The notes below the pieces were generated by a model. The model had not been told where the DNA came from, ran no database searches, and was given only the letters and a program-made list of their open reading frames with translations. From Gigantopelta aegis (Eukaryota > Mollusca > Gastropoda > Neomphalida > Peltospiridae), in contig NC_054706.1 in NCBI RefSeq assembly GCF_016097555.1, positions 51,381,663-51,445,662 of the forward strand: a stretch of DNA of 64,000 nucleotides. Direction: 5' to 3'. How positions within the stretch are numbered: the first letter of the stretch is position 1; every line of letters starts with the position of its first letter. Of this stretch, positions 50,261 to 61,969 are shown one piece after another. The position numbers and the translations under genes were made by a program.

Positions 50261-50465
50261 AAAGTTTGTTTTGTTTAACGGCACCACTAGAGCACACTGA
50301 TTTATTAATCATCAGCTATTGGATGTGAAATATTTGAAAAATTTTACATATATTCAAAGAAAGGAAACCTACTACATTTTTCCATTAGTAGCAAGGGATC
50401 TTTTATTCGCAACATCCCACAGACAGGGTAGCACATACCAGAGCCTTTGATATACCAGTCCTTAT
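50261..50465 (-). mobile_element. SINE fragment, tail 1
   Basis: AAGTTTGTTTTGTTTAACGG to GAGCCTTTGATATACCAGTC. Confidence 0.7.
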
Positions 50466-50814
50466 TGTTCTAAGATACATAACAAAAATAATACATCACC
50501 AGAAGTAGAAAATGTCATCATTAGCATTGATCACTTCATGGAACAGGGCTCTGCTTTCTTTAACTTCCTAAATAATTTCAGGTGTTTTTTTACAACTTAT
50601 TTTATTACTCCATTGATTGGAAGCTGTGCCTTACTACATATTATATTTTAATATTTACTGAATACTAATTTTATGAATAGTTTGTGGTATTATTTTCACC
50701 ATATTTTTTTATATTATATATTCCGAATCCTGTACTTTTGTAACTTTTAGCAAACTTTTTAAGATTCAGAAAGACCTTTCTAGATTCATTTCTGAGAACC
50801 TTCTGTAGATGTTG

Positions 50815-51330
50815 ACCATTGTGTTGTATCACAAGAAGTTATATAAATCATTGTGTTGTACCACGATAAGTTATATAAATCATTGTGTTGTACCACGATA
50901 AGTTATATAAATCATTGTGTTGTACCATGATAAGTTATATAAATCATTGTGTTGTACCATGATAAGTTATAGAAATCATTGTGTTGTACCATAAGTTATA
51001 GAAATCATTGTGTTGTACCACGAGAAGTTATATAAATCATTGTGTTGTACCACGAGAAGTTATATAAATCATTGTGTTGTACCATGATAAGTTATATAAA
51101 TCATTCTGTTGTACCATGATAAGTTATATAAATCATTGTGTTGTACCATGATAAGTTATATAAATAATTCTGTTGTACCATGATAAGTTATATAAATCAT
51201 TGTGTTGTACCATGATAAGTTATATAAATCATTGTGTTGTACCATGAGAATTTATATAAATCATTGTGTTGTACCATGATAAGTTATATAAATCATTGTG
51301 TTGTACCATGATAAGTTATAGAAATCACCA
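50815..51330. repeat. 32-bp minisatellite, about 16 copies
   Basis: Unit ATCATTGTGTTGTACCATGA then TAAGTTATATAA, with CACGA, CATGA and shortened variants. Confidence 0.95.
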
Positions 51331-51499
51331 GTCATTGTTGATATTCATAATTTCTCATTGATTACACATGTTTCAAAATGTGTCTATTACACCTACGTGT
51401 TTTTTGCTAGTATGCCAAACTTCTTTGTCAACAACTTTCTAAAACATTATCATATGGAATAATTATCAGATGGTTGCTAATTATTAGATATTTGATAAA

Positions 51500-54400
51500 C
51501 ACAGACCATTTGGTGTATTTAAGAGCAAACCTCCTAGTTGTGCTAATTATCAAGTATTTGCTGAATGAAAATCCCCACCCTGTTTGAATTATATATCCAT
51601 AGCATATCTCCTAGTTGTGCTAATTATCAAGTCTTTGCTGAATGAAAATCCCCACCCTGTTTGAATTATATATCCATAGCATATCTCCTAGTTGTGCTAA
51701 TTGTCAAGTCATCGCTAAACACATCCAAGTTGATGAATGTATCCATAGAAAAACTTCCTAGTTGTGCTACGTATCAAGTCTTTGCTAAACATCATCCCAG
51801 TTGGTGAATATATCCATAGCAGACCTCCTAGTTGTGCTACTTATCAAGTCTTTGCTAAACACATCCCAGTTGGTGAATATATCCATAGCAGACCTCCTAG
51901 TTGTGCTGATTATCAAGTCTTTGCTAAACACATCCCAGTTGGTGTATATATCCATAGCAGACCTCCTAGTTGTGCTACTTATCAAGTCTTTGCTAAACAT
52001 CATCCCAGTAGGTGATTATATCCATAGCAGACCTCCTAGTTGTGCTAATTATCAAGTCTTTGCTAAACATCATCCCAGTTGGTGATTATATCCATAGCAG
52101 ACCTCCTAGTTGTGCTACTTATCAAGTCTTTGCTAAACATCATCCCAGTTGGTGAATATATCCATAGCAGACCTCCTAGTTGTGCTACTTATCAAGTCTT
52201 TGCTAAACATCATCCCAGTTGGTGAATATATCCATAGCAGACCTCCTAGTTGTGCTACTTATCAAGTCTTTGCTAAACATCATCCCAGTTGGTGAATATA
52301 TCCATAGCAGACCTCCTAGTTGTGCTACTTATCAAGTCTTTGCTAAGCACATCCCAGTTGGTGTATATATCCATAGCAGACCTCCTAGTTGTGCTACTTA
52401 TCAAGTCTGCTAAACATCATCCCAGTTGGTGAATATATCCATAGCAGACCTCCTAGTTGTGCTACTTATCAAGTCTTTGCTAAACACATCCCAGTTGGTG
52501 AATATATCCATAGCAGACCTCCTAGTTGTGCTACTTATCAAGTCTTTGCTAAACACATCCCAGTTGGTGAATATATCCATAGCAGACCTCCTAGTTGTGC
52601 TACTTATCAAGTCTTTGCTAAACATCATCCCAGTTGGTGAATATATCCATAGCAGACCTCCTAGTTGTGCTACTTATCAAGTCTTTGCTAAACATCATCC
52701 CAGTTGGTGAATATATCCATAGCAGACCTCCTAGTTGTGCTACTTATCAAGTCTTTGCTAAACACATCCCAGTTGGTGTATATATCCATAGCAGACCTCC
52801 TAGTTGTGCTACTTATCAAGTCTGCTAAACATCATCCCAGTTGGTGAATATATCCATAGCAGACCTCCTAGTTGTGCTACTTATCAAGTCTTTGCTAAAC
52901 ACATCCCAGTTGGTGAATATATCCATAGCAGACCTCCTAGTTGTGCTACTTATCAAGTCTTTGCTAAACATCATCCCAGTTGGTGAATATATCCGTAGCA
53001 GACCTCCTAGTTGTGCTACTTATCAAGTCTTTGCTAAACATCATCCCAGTTGGTGAATATATCCATAGCAGACCTCCTAGTTGTGCTACTTATCAAGTCT
53101 TTGCTAAACATCATCCCAGTTGGTGAATATATCTGTAGCAGACCTCCTAGTTGTGCTACTTATCAAGTCTTTGCTAAACATCATCCCAGTTGGTGAATAT
53201 ATCCGTAGCAGACCTCCTAGTTGTGCTACTTATCAAGTCTTTGCTAAACACATCCCAGTTGGTGAATATATCCATAGCAGACCTCCTAGTTGTGCTACTT
53301 ATCAAGTCTTTGCTAAACATCATCCCAGTTGGTGAATATATCCATAGCAGACCTCCTAGTTGTGCTACTTATCAAGTCTTTGCTAAACATCATCCCAGTT
53401 GGTGAATATATCCGTAGCAGACCTCCTAGTTGTGCTACTTATCAAGTCTTTGCTAAACATCATCCCAGTTGGTGAATATATCCATAGCAGACCTCCTAGT
53501 TGTGCTACTTATCAAGTCTTTGCTAAACACATCCCAGTTGGTGTATATATCCGTAGCAGACCTCCTAGTTGTGCTACTTATCAAGTCTGCTAAACATCAT
53601 CCCAGTTGGTGAATATATCCATAGCAGACCTCCTAGTTGTGCTACTTATCAAGTCTTTGCTAAACACATCCCAGTTGGTGAATATATCCATAGCAGACCT
53701 CCTAGTTGTGCTACTTATCAAGTCTTTGCTAAACATCATCCCAGTTGGTGAATATATCCGTAGCAGACCTCCTAGTTGTGCTACTTATCAAGTCTTTGCT
53801 AAACATCATCCCAGTTGGTGAATATATCCATAGCAGACCTCCTAGTTGTGCTACTTATCAAGTCTTTGCTAAGCACATCCCAGTTGGTGTATATATCCGT
53901 AGCAGACCTCCTAGTTGTGCTACTTATCAAGTCTGCTAAACATCATCCCAGTTGGTGAATATATCCATAGCAGACCTCCTAGTTGTGCTACTTATCAAGT
54001 CTTTGCTAAACACATCCCAGTTGGTGAATATATCCATAGCAGACCTCCTAGTTGTGCTACTTATCAAGTCTTTGCTAAACATCATCCCAGTTGGTGAATA
54101 TATCCGTAGCAGACCTCCTAGTTGTGCTACTTATCAAGTCTTTGCTAAACATCATCCCAGTTGGTGAATATATCCATAGCAGACCTCCTAGTTGTGCTAC
54201 TTATCAAGTCTTTGCTAAGACATCCCAGTTGGTGTATATATCCATAGCAGACCTCCTAGTTGTGCTACTTATCAAGTCTGCTAAACATCATCCCAGTTGG
54301 TGAATATATCCATAGCAGACCTCCTAGTTGTGCTACTTATCAAGTCTTTGCTAAACACATCCCAGTTGGTGAATATATCCATAGCAGACCTCCTAGTTGT

Positions 54401-55600
54401 GCTACTTATCAAGTCTTTGCTAAACATCATCCCAGTTGGTGAATATATCCGTAGCAGACCTCCTAGTTGTGCTACTTATCAAGTCTTTGCTAAACATCAT
54501 CCCAGTTGGTGAATATATCCGTAGCAGACCTCCTAGTTGTGCTACTTATCAAGTCTTTGCTAAACACATCCCAGTTGGTGTATATATCCGTAGCAGACCT
54601 CCTAGTTGTGCTACTTATCAAGTCTGCTAAACATCATCCCAGTTGGTGAATATATCCATAGCAGACCTCCTAGTTGTGCTACTTATCAAGTCTTTGCTAA
54701 ACACATCCCAGTTGGTGAATATATCCCAGACCTCCTAGTTGTGCTACTTATCAAGTCTTTGCTAAACATCATCCCAGTTGGTGAATATATCCGTAGCAGA
54801 CCTCCTAGTTGTGCTACTTATCAAGTCTTTGCTAAACATCATCCCAGTTGGTGAATATATCCTTAGCAGACCTCCTAGTTGTGCTACTTATCAAGTCTTT
54901 GCTAAACATCATCCCAGTTGGTGAATATATCCGTAGCAGACCTCCTAGTTGTGCTACTTATCAAGTCTTTGCTAAACATCATCCCAGTTGGTGAATATAT
55001 CCCTAGCAGACCTCCTAGTTGTGCTACTTATCAAGTCTTTGCTAAACACATCCCAGTTGGTGAATATATCCCTAGCAGACCTCCTAGTTGTGCTACTTAT
55101 CAAGTCTTTGCTAAACATCATCCCAGTTGGTGAATATATCCGTAGCAGACCTCCTAGTTGTGCTACTTATCAAGTCTTTGCTAAACATCATCCCAGTTGG
55201 TGAATATATCCATAGCAGACCTCCTAGTTGTGCTACTTATCAAGTCTTTGCTAAGCACATCCCAGTTGGTGTATATATCTGTAGCAGACCTCCTAGTTGT
55301 GCTACTTATCAAGTCTTTGCTAAGCATCATCCCAGTTGGTGAATATATCCATAGCAGACCTCCTAGTTGTGCTACTTATCAAGTCTTTGCTAAGCATCAT
55401 CCCAGTTGGTGAATATATCCATAGCAGACCTCCTAGTTGTGCTACTTATCAAGTCTTTGCTAAACACATCCAGTTGGTGAATATATCCATAGTAGACCTA
55501 GTTGTGCTACTTATCAAGTCTTTGCTAAACACATCCCAGTTTGTGAATATATCCATAGCAGACCTCCTAGTTGTGCTAATTATCAAGTCCTTTCTAAACA
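51500..55600. repeat. 69/70-bp minisatellite, about 58 copies, with higher-order units
   Basis: The unit has GTTGGTGAATATATCCATAG, CAGACCTCCTAGTTGTGCTA and CTTATCAAGTCTTTGCTAAA, ending CATCATCCCA (70 bp) or CACATCCCA (69 bp). Units before 51760 are diverged and the rest nearly identical. A variant lacking TTT (AAGTCTGCTAAAC) recurs at 52406, 52821, 53586, 53932, 54277 and 54623; the last four are 345-346 bp apart, giving a five-unit higher-order repeat. The open frames on both strands come from the 69-bp period and are not genes. Confidence 0.95.
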
Positions 55601-55629
55601 CACCATCATTTGGTGTGTATATAAAGGCT

Positions 55630-56724
55630 GGTTGTACTAATGGAAAAACCTTGTTTCAAGAACATTCTCCATAACATGTTTTATCAAAATCAGCGGTATG
55701 TCACTGCTATTCTGTTCCTTGCTATTTGTCAGTAGGAGTAGTCTGTATTCTGAAGTAGGTCTCCTTTTTAAGACTTAATTAATTAAAATAGATGCTAAAG
55801 TAAACCTATGCATCAGATCCATATCAAGAACACTGTGCTTTGATCTTAATTGAACATAAGTTTTAGAATATTTCAGATGCATTTTGTTGGTTGCAATTTT
55901 GTAAAACTGTTGTAGGTATAACAAACAATCCACCACTAATGATTTCAACTGATTTCTGTTATACTATCACAGGGCACAATATTTTATTGCTAAACATTGG
56001 TCATTTCGCTTGTCGGTTATGCAATTTTAAATTCATATGAACTGCTAGTTGGTTACATGGTGAACCTTTACATTCTACAGTTAAAAGTTACACACTTCAT
56101 TCAGGATCATAAGAACTTTATTTCCTATGCAAATAGAATTTGTGTAACCAATCAATGAGTTACCTAGATGAAAATCATGTGTACCAGTTGCCTAAGATTT
56201 TGAAATATTGTTCCCTGATTTCATTTAAAACAAAAAGCAAAACCCATTTCATATGTGATAGTTTATGTATATATTTGAATGTTTGTATATATCTTTACCA
56301 TTATTTTAAAATGTTATGAAATGAAAGTATTTTTTATGAAATTAATATCAGTTAATAACATCGGTGGTGTTCATGTTGTATTTCAGGATCATAACAGCAA
56401 TATCTTGATTATTTGTTACACAAATAAAACAAAACAATGAAACCACATTTGTTTGTTATTTTTGCTTTGTCAGTTTTAATATTAAAATGGTTTGTGTTTG
56501 AAATTGATGGAGGTTCCCATTGCTTTTGATTACCATCAACAATATTTGAATGGATTTCTATTAAATATGGTTTGGATATTTATTTGCAAATGTCTCTAAA
56601 TCAAAACATTTTAACTTTTAAAGATGATTAAGTCAAAGATGCCATGCTTACCTTAATTGGTTCTTCTTTGGCAATTTTAATGTTTTACAAGGAATTGCTG
56701 AATGTACATTTTAAAGGTGCAATC
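55630..56724. other. Gene-free stretch after the minisatellite
   Basis: AT-rich, with a possible polyadenylation signal AATAAA at about 56422 on the + strand. No exon or repeat recognised. Confidence 0.45.
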
Positions 56725-56738
56725 TCAAAATTGCATAA

Positions 56739-57063
56739 GGAAGAAGGAAATGAAGGAAATGTTTTATTTAATGATGCACTCAACACATTTTATTTACTGT
56801 TATATGGCATCAGACATATGGTTAAGGACCACACAGATATTGAGAGAGGAAACCCACTGTCACCACATCATGGGCTACTCTTTCGATTAGCTGCAAGGGA
56901 TCTTTTATATGCACCGTCCCACAGACAGGGTAGTACATACCACAGCCTTTGATATACCAGTCGTGGTGCACTGGCTGGAGCGAGAAATAGCCCAAAGGGG
57001 ATCGATCCCAGACCGGCTGTGCATCAAGCGAGCGCTTTTACCACTAGGCTACATCCCGCCCCA
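56739..57063 (-). mobile_element. tRNA-headed SINE, type B, tail 2, with 14-bp target duplication
   Basis: Full copy on the minus strand: head GGCGGGATGTAGCCTAGTGG, B box GGTCTGGGATCGATCCC, complete tail 2. TCAAAATTGCATAA at 56725-56738 and 57064-57077 is perfect. Confidence 0.92.
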
Positions 57064-57079
57064 TCAAAATTGCATAAAG

Positions 57080-57829
57080 GCATCTCTCTTCCAAATTATT
57101 TATTTACATTTGCTTTGAAATGCAAACAATATACATTCAATAATTTGCTCATAAAAAATAACAACCAAATTAAAAAATGTATTACCGAATCTTTTAGAGG
57201 ATGACTGAATTAAGTGGATATCTTCAGTTGTGGTTAATAATGATGTTGCTAGCAAGCTTGCAGGTTTTGTGTAACTCGCCTGTCCAACAGTTGATGATTA
57301 ACATAAATCAGAGGCCTAATATTAGGTATTAGTTACAACATGAGAAGACAGGAATCTAGTTGTACAGAATGTGACTATTTATACTGCAAGCACAGTACAA
57401 TTTGGATATTCCTGACTTTTTTATGCAAAGATTATTTTTAGGATCAAATTATTTGCAGAGGATTTTTTTTTTATCACATTTAGAAGTAGTGCAGTAGACC
57501 AATGGGATATTACAGGTAAACTGGGTTTGTATTCTGTGCAATGTTTTCTGGTATTCTGTGCAATGTTTTCTGGTGTATCACACAGAAATATGAATGACAT
57601 TTTGTCATCCTTGGGCTTTTTTTATTTTTAATTTGCATAAATTCAATATGAGTGCCACTTAACCTTTAAAATTATATTGTCACTACCCCGGTATATCTCC
57701 ACTTCCAGATGGTAATTGAGATTTGTCTCAAATTTTAAGACAATCTAAAAAATCCCAGTTAGGCTGTTAGTTATTTTCACCACAACTTCTATTTGCATTA
57801 TTCTAATATGGCCAGCACTCATCTATTGA
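57080..57829. other. Gene-free stretch
   Basis: AT-rich, with a short tandem duplication GTATTCTGTGCAATGTTTTC at about 57530-57572. Nothing else supported. Confidence 0.5.
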
Positions 57830-58165
57830 AGTGGGGTGGGACGTACCCCAATGATAAAGCATTCACTTGATGCACGGTCTGTCTAGGGTCAATCCCCATT
57901 GGTGGACCCATTGGGCTATTTCTCATTCCAGCCAGTGCTCCACAACTGGTGTAATAAAGGCCATGGTATGTACTATCCTGTCTGTGGGATGGTGTATATA
58001 AAAGATCCCTTGCTGCTAATCGAAAAGAGTAGCCCATGAAGTGGCGACAGCGGGTTTCCTCTCTCAATATCTGTGTGGTCCTTAACCATATGTCTGATGC
58101 CATATAACCGTAAATAAAATGTGTTGAGCGCGTCATTAAATAAAACATTTCCTTCCCTCCTTCTT
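57830..58165 (+). mobile_element. tRNA-headed SINE, type B, tail 2
   Basis: Head GACGTACCCCAATGATAAAG, full body, complete tail 2 (CGTAAATAAAATGTGTTGAG). Confidence 0.85.
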
Positions 58166-58466
58166 CAACTGTTGAAGCAGGATATTGCCTAGCCATTACA
58201 ATATATCAAATCCATTAATAAACATTAGGTATTTTCTGCATCAGCCAGTGCTTCCATAACTAAGGTTATGGTATGCAATGCAAGAACCTTTATGTAAGGA
58301 AATGTTCCACCCCTCACTCACCTCTCACCTCTCACCTCTACCCTTATTTGCTGCTTCTTTAGACAAGTAGCCTATATGACTATGTTTGTATTTACTCCAT
58401 AAGTGCCAAAATATTCCAGCAACTGGAGGGGCCAGCAATGTATTAATTTGCCTTCCAAGAGTTGAT

Positions 58467-58607
58467 GCTAAGCAAAAAGAGTAGCTTATGAAGTGGCGAC
58501 AGCAGGTTTCCTGTTTCATTATCTGTGTGGTCCTTAACCATATGTTTGACGCCATATAACTGTAAATAAAAGTGCATCATTAAATAAAACATTTCTTATT
58601 TCTTTTC
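58467..58607 (+). mobile_element. SINE fragment, tail 2
   Basis: GATGCTAAGCAAAAAGAGTA to ATTAAATAAAACATTTCTTA. Head and most of the body are missing. Confidence 0.7.
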
Positions 58608-58651
58608 TTCTAAGAGTTGAGGGTGGAGCAGTGTTTTGTGGCACCCTTCTA

Positions 58652-58970
58652 CAGGGGGTAGGAGTTAGCTCAGTTGGTGGAGTGTTTGCTTGAGGTGCTT
58701 GTGTCACAGGATCGAACCATCTCGGTGGATCCATTCAGCTGATTTTTTTTTTTTTTTTTAAGTCTAACCAGTGCACCACAACTGGACAAAGGAAGTGGTG
58801 TGTGCTTTCGTGTCTGTGGGAAAGTACATATAAAAGATCCCTTGCTGCATTAGGAAAAATGTAACAGGTTTCGGCTGATGACTACGAGTCATAATAACCA
58901 TATGTTTGACATCCAATAGCCAATGATTAATTAATCAATGTGCTCTAGTGGTGTTGTTAAACAAACAAAA
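58652..58970 (+). mobile_element. tRNA-headed SINE, type C, tail 1
   Basis: Head GAGTTAGCTCAGTTGGTGGA, B box GGATCGAACC, T run, body and tail 1. Confidence 0.8.
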
Positions 58971-59115
58971 ATTGTTTTCACTTCATAAAACGTGCCACCT
59001 CCACTAGAGTATGTCCACCCCACCCCCACCCCCCAGTCCCCAACTCCAGGTATTGTTCCTGTGGGCCTGTGTAAACCATTACTTAAATAATGCAATGTAG
59101 TTTGTTAGTTTCTAA

Positions 59116-59585
59116 AGAAAGAAAGAAGTGTTTTATTTAACGACGCACTCAACACATTTTATTTACGGTTATATGGCGTCAGACATATGGTTAAGGACCA
59201 CACAGGAAACCCGCTGTCGCCACATAGGTTACTCTTTTTACGACAGGCAGCAAGGGATCTTTTATTTGCGCATCCCACAGGCAGGATAGCACAAACCATG
59301 GCCTTTCTTGAACCAGTTATGGATCACTGGTCGGTGCAAGTGGTTTACACCTACCCATTGAGCCTTGCGGACCTCATCAGGGTGAGTCCTGGGTTAAAAA
59401 TTCCATGCGGGGAGCCCACTCAGCCTGTATACTGATGGCCTGCCACGATGCCACCGAGGCCGGAGCACTCACTCAGGGTTTGGAGTCGGTATCTGGGTTA
59501 AAAATTCCATGCCTCGACTGGGATACGAACCCAGTACCTACCAGCCTGTATACCGATGGCCTGCCACGATGCCACCGAGGCCGGT
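59116..59585 (-). mobile_element. Chimeric SINE with duplicated type A head and tail 2
   Basis: The minus-strand head GGCCTCGGTGGCATCGTGG occurs twice in tandem, about 125 bp apart. Type A linker and body are followed by tail 2. Perfect 12-bp target duplication GTTAGTTTCTAA at 59104-59115 and 59586-59597. Confidence 0.85.
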
Positions 59586-59810
59586 GTTAGTTTCTAATTT
59601 AATTGCATGTACCAGTATATAATTAATAATAATGATGATTATGATGATAATGATGATGACTTAGTACATCTATGTGCATCATGAAATAATATGAAGATAG
59701 TACAGTAACATATTTTCTAACCATACCTAGCAAGAGAAGAGGTGGACCGAATATTTTTCTCTGTAAAGCTACATTTCATATTTTATATTTATTTTAATTT
59801 TAATTTTAAT

Positions 59811-59814
<4 letters not shown>

Positions 59815-59868
<54 letters not shown>
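59815..59868. repeat. (CA)n microsatellite
   Basis: About 27 CA dinucleotides. A (GT)n run of similar length lies at 60296-60352, so the two are inverted relative to each other. Confidence 0.95.
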
Positions 59869-59870
<2 letters not shown>

Positions 59871-59883
59871 TATATATATATAT

Positions 59884-60105
59884 ATAACTGTTCAAATGTC
59901 CTTCTAGCTCTCGAATGGCAGTACTCTGGCTAAAATTAAATGAAAGTTTTATAATCATTTGTTACAGTGCAAAGAAGTAGGCCTACCATTAACAGATACA
60001 ACATGTCCAACGAAAGTGGACACAAAAATCATACTCGCCCATTTCTGTTACATGGCATTTATATACATGTGATAAACAGTTTTGGTTAAAAAACATAAAT
60101 ACATG
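59884..60105 (+). repeat. 210-bp direct repeat, left copy
   Basis: CAAATGTCCTTCTAGCTCTC, GGCTAAAATTAAATGAAAG and CATGTCCAACGAAAGTGGAC are shared with 63790-64000, about 3.9 kb away and in the same orientation. Identity is high with small indels. Class unknown. Confidence 0.85.
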
Positions 60106-60286
60106 TACTTCAGCAAAGAATGTGTTTTTATTTATCAAATAAAATATAATTTTATATAATTTTTATTATTTGTTGATCAACGTATTAGAAATAAACAACA
60201 GCTAGGGCAGGTAAATATTATACTGATATAGTAGCCTACCTGCAAGTATTTTATTAGGATGTTAATTAACAATATCAGTTACATTT

Positions 60287-60295
<9 letters not shown>

Positions 60296-60352
<57 letters not shown>
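60296..60352. repeat. (GT)n microsatellite
   Basis: About 28 GT dinucleotides. Confidence 0.95.
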
Positions 60353-60354
<2 letters not shown>

Positions 60355-60409
60355 ACTAGTATAAACCATTGATGCAACTACTGCTCCCCCGCCCCTTCCT
60401 ACGCCAATG

Positions 60410-61224
60410 TATATTAATATTTTACATGTTTTGTAAAGCCATTGAACATAACATATAAATATAAAATATGAAATATAACTTTACAGAGACAAAAATATTC
60501 GATATAGAGACAAGAGAACCCAAAATAAAAAAAATTTAGTTTAAAATGACCCATTTGTCTATTTGGAGAAGACCGTAGTTATTGTTTTTATATTATTTTT
60601 ACTGTCACCACCACCACTAAGGGTCGTTATACTATTTCATAATGTAAAATATGAAATTGTTATACCTCATGTAACATTTTGCAAAGCTAAGTCGAAGTGA
60701 ATCCGCCTCTAAAATTATGTAATGTGTGTCAATACATCTGCTTGATATTGTTATCAAAACATTGACATACTTTTACTGATATTATGTTTATTTGGTTTTG
60801 TAAAGAAAAAAAAGAGCTACATTTTACTTTATAAGAAAAAAAGAGGGAATTTTGTCATATTCTGGAAACATATTTTTAATGTAATTATATATAATAATAT
60901 GTGGGAGTCTTTCAGCTCCTGGCTAAATTATTAATAACTTTAGAATACTTCAACTTAAAAAAACAAACAAAACCTATATGTTAATATAGTGATAATGTTA
61001 GTGGGGGTGATTTTAATTAGGGCGTTGTTAAGATGGGGCCTAATTTGAACTGTCGCTTGCATCAAATTGCATACTATGTTTCTGATATGTTCACTGTATA
61101 TGTTTTATATTTTATTATTTACACATGAATAATGTCCGTATTTGTCACTTTTTATCTTTTAAACATAAAAACAAATGAAGTAATCGGGGTTTTGTATTTG
61201 ATACAAGCGAAACATTCGATCAAA
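60410..61224. other. 5' flank of COPS3
   Basis: AT-rich with no TATA box or other promoter element that I can assign. The transcription start should lie here or further left. The sequence before the start codon, GATCAAAATGG, is a good initiation context. Confidence 0.5.
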
Positions 61225-61279
61225 ATGGCCACTGCCTTGGAGCAATATGTGAACACGGTGCAAAGTTTGTCATCCCAGG
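61225..61279 (+). CDS. COPS3: COP9 signalosome subunit 3, first coding exon (gene continues past the window)
   Basis: COPS3 (CSN3) is a PCI-domain subunit of the COP9 signalosome, the complex that removes NEDD8 from cullin-RING ubiquitin ligases in nucleus and cytoplasm. The exon encodes MATALEQYVNTVQSLSSQG, with the last glycine split by the intron. From memory, human CSN3 begins MASALEQFVNSVRQLSAQG, so 13 of 19 residues agree with no gap. The ATG lies in AAAATGG and the donor reads CAGG|GTAATC. The exon is only 55 bp and sits inside a longer frame that starts at 61132. No second exon is visible before 64000, so intron 1 is longer than 2.7 kb. The call rests on this N terminus alone. Confidence 0.8.
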
Positions 61280-61551
61280 GTAATCTGCAGTGTATTTTTA
61301 TTTTTAATTCAATAATCTCCTAATCTTATAATACATATTCAATAGAATTTCGTTTGATCTGACCACCTTAAGAAAGTAAAATCGCATATACTGAATAAGT
61401 TTAAAATTAAGTTGCAAGCAAATTCATTATTTCTGGAATTTTTTTTTTTTTTATTTGCTCCTGATGTTCATCTTTTTTTTAATTAACCAAAAACCCCAAC
61501 CCCAAAACAAAAGAAAACAAAAACAATAATTAAAACAGTTACCACTACCAG

Positions 61552-61670
61552 GTGAGGTCATAGGTTTTAACATGCATATTCAGAACATAACACACCTCAT
61601 GATCATGGGCACAGCCACAGGACAGGAGTTGACTTATGCCAGCTCCTCCATCCAGGACAGCTATCTGACA
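61552..61670 (+). repeat. Dispersed repeat, third copy
   Basis: CAGGTGAGGTCATAGGTTTT, ATGCATATTCAGAACATAAC, CAGCTCCTCCATCCAGGACA. Same family as 8069 and 28317. Confidence 0.55.
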
Positions 61671-61867
61671 CAGATTAGTATTTATATATGCAGGTAAATT
61701 TATTATAATTTTGCAGGGGCTGATCCAGGATTTGGTAAAAAAATGGGGATCACAAAATTCTAAAAAAACAGAGAAAAAAGAGGCAATTTAAGTTTGTCTA
61801 CGGCAAATTAGCCACGTTTCTAAATAGAGCGAGAACTGTAGGGGCAGGTTTTTGGGCATTCCTGGGA

Positions 61868-61961
61868 AGGACTTTTCTTTGGCACTGTCACTAACCCTAA
61901 CTCTATTTATGATAAGTATTTATAATGTTCTTTATATGTGACAGTGCCAAAGGAAAGTCCT
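61868..61961. mobile_element. 94-bp palindromic MITE
   Basis: Ends AGGACTTTTCTTTGGCACTG and CAGTGCCAAAGGAAAGTCCT are almost perfectly inverted over about 24 bp. Sister of 11815-11907. Lies in COPS3 intron 1. Confidence 0.8.
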
Positions 61962-61969
61962 ACCACACC

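Noticed and set aside
51500-55600. CRISPR-like regular repeat array
   Set aside because: Units are contiguous and contain no unique spacers, and the host is an animal.
51764-55674. Dozens of overlapping reading frames on both strands (MVNISIADLLVVLLIKSLLN and similar)
   Set aside because: They only translate the 69/70-bp minisatellite in every frame and have no splice or start context.
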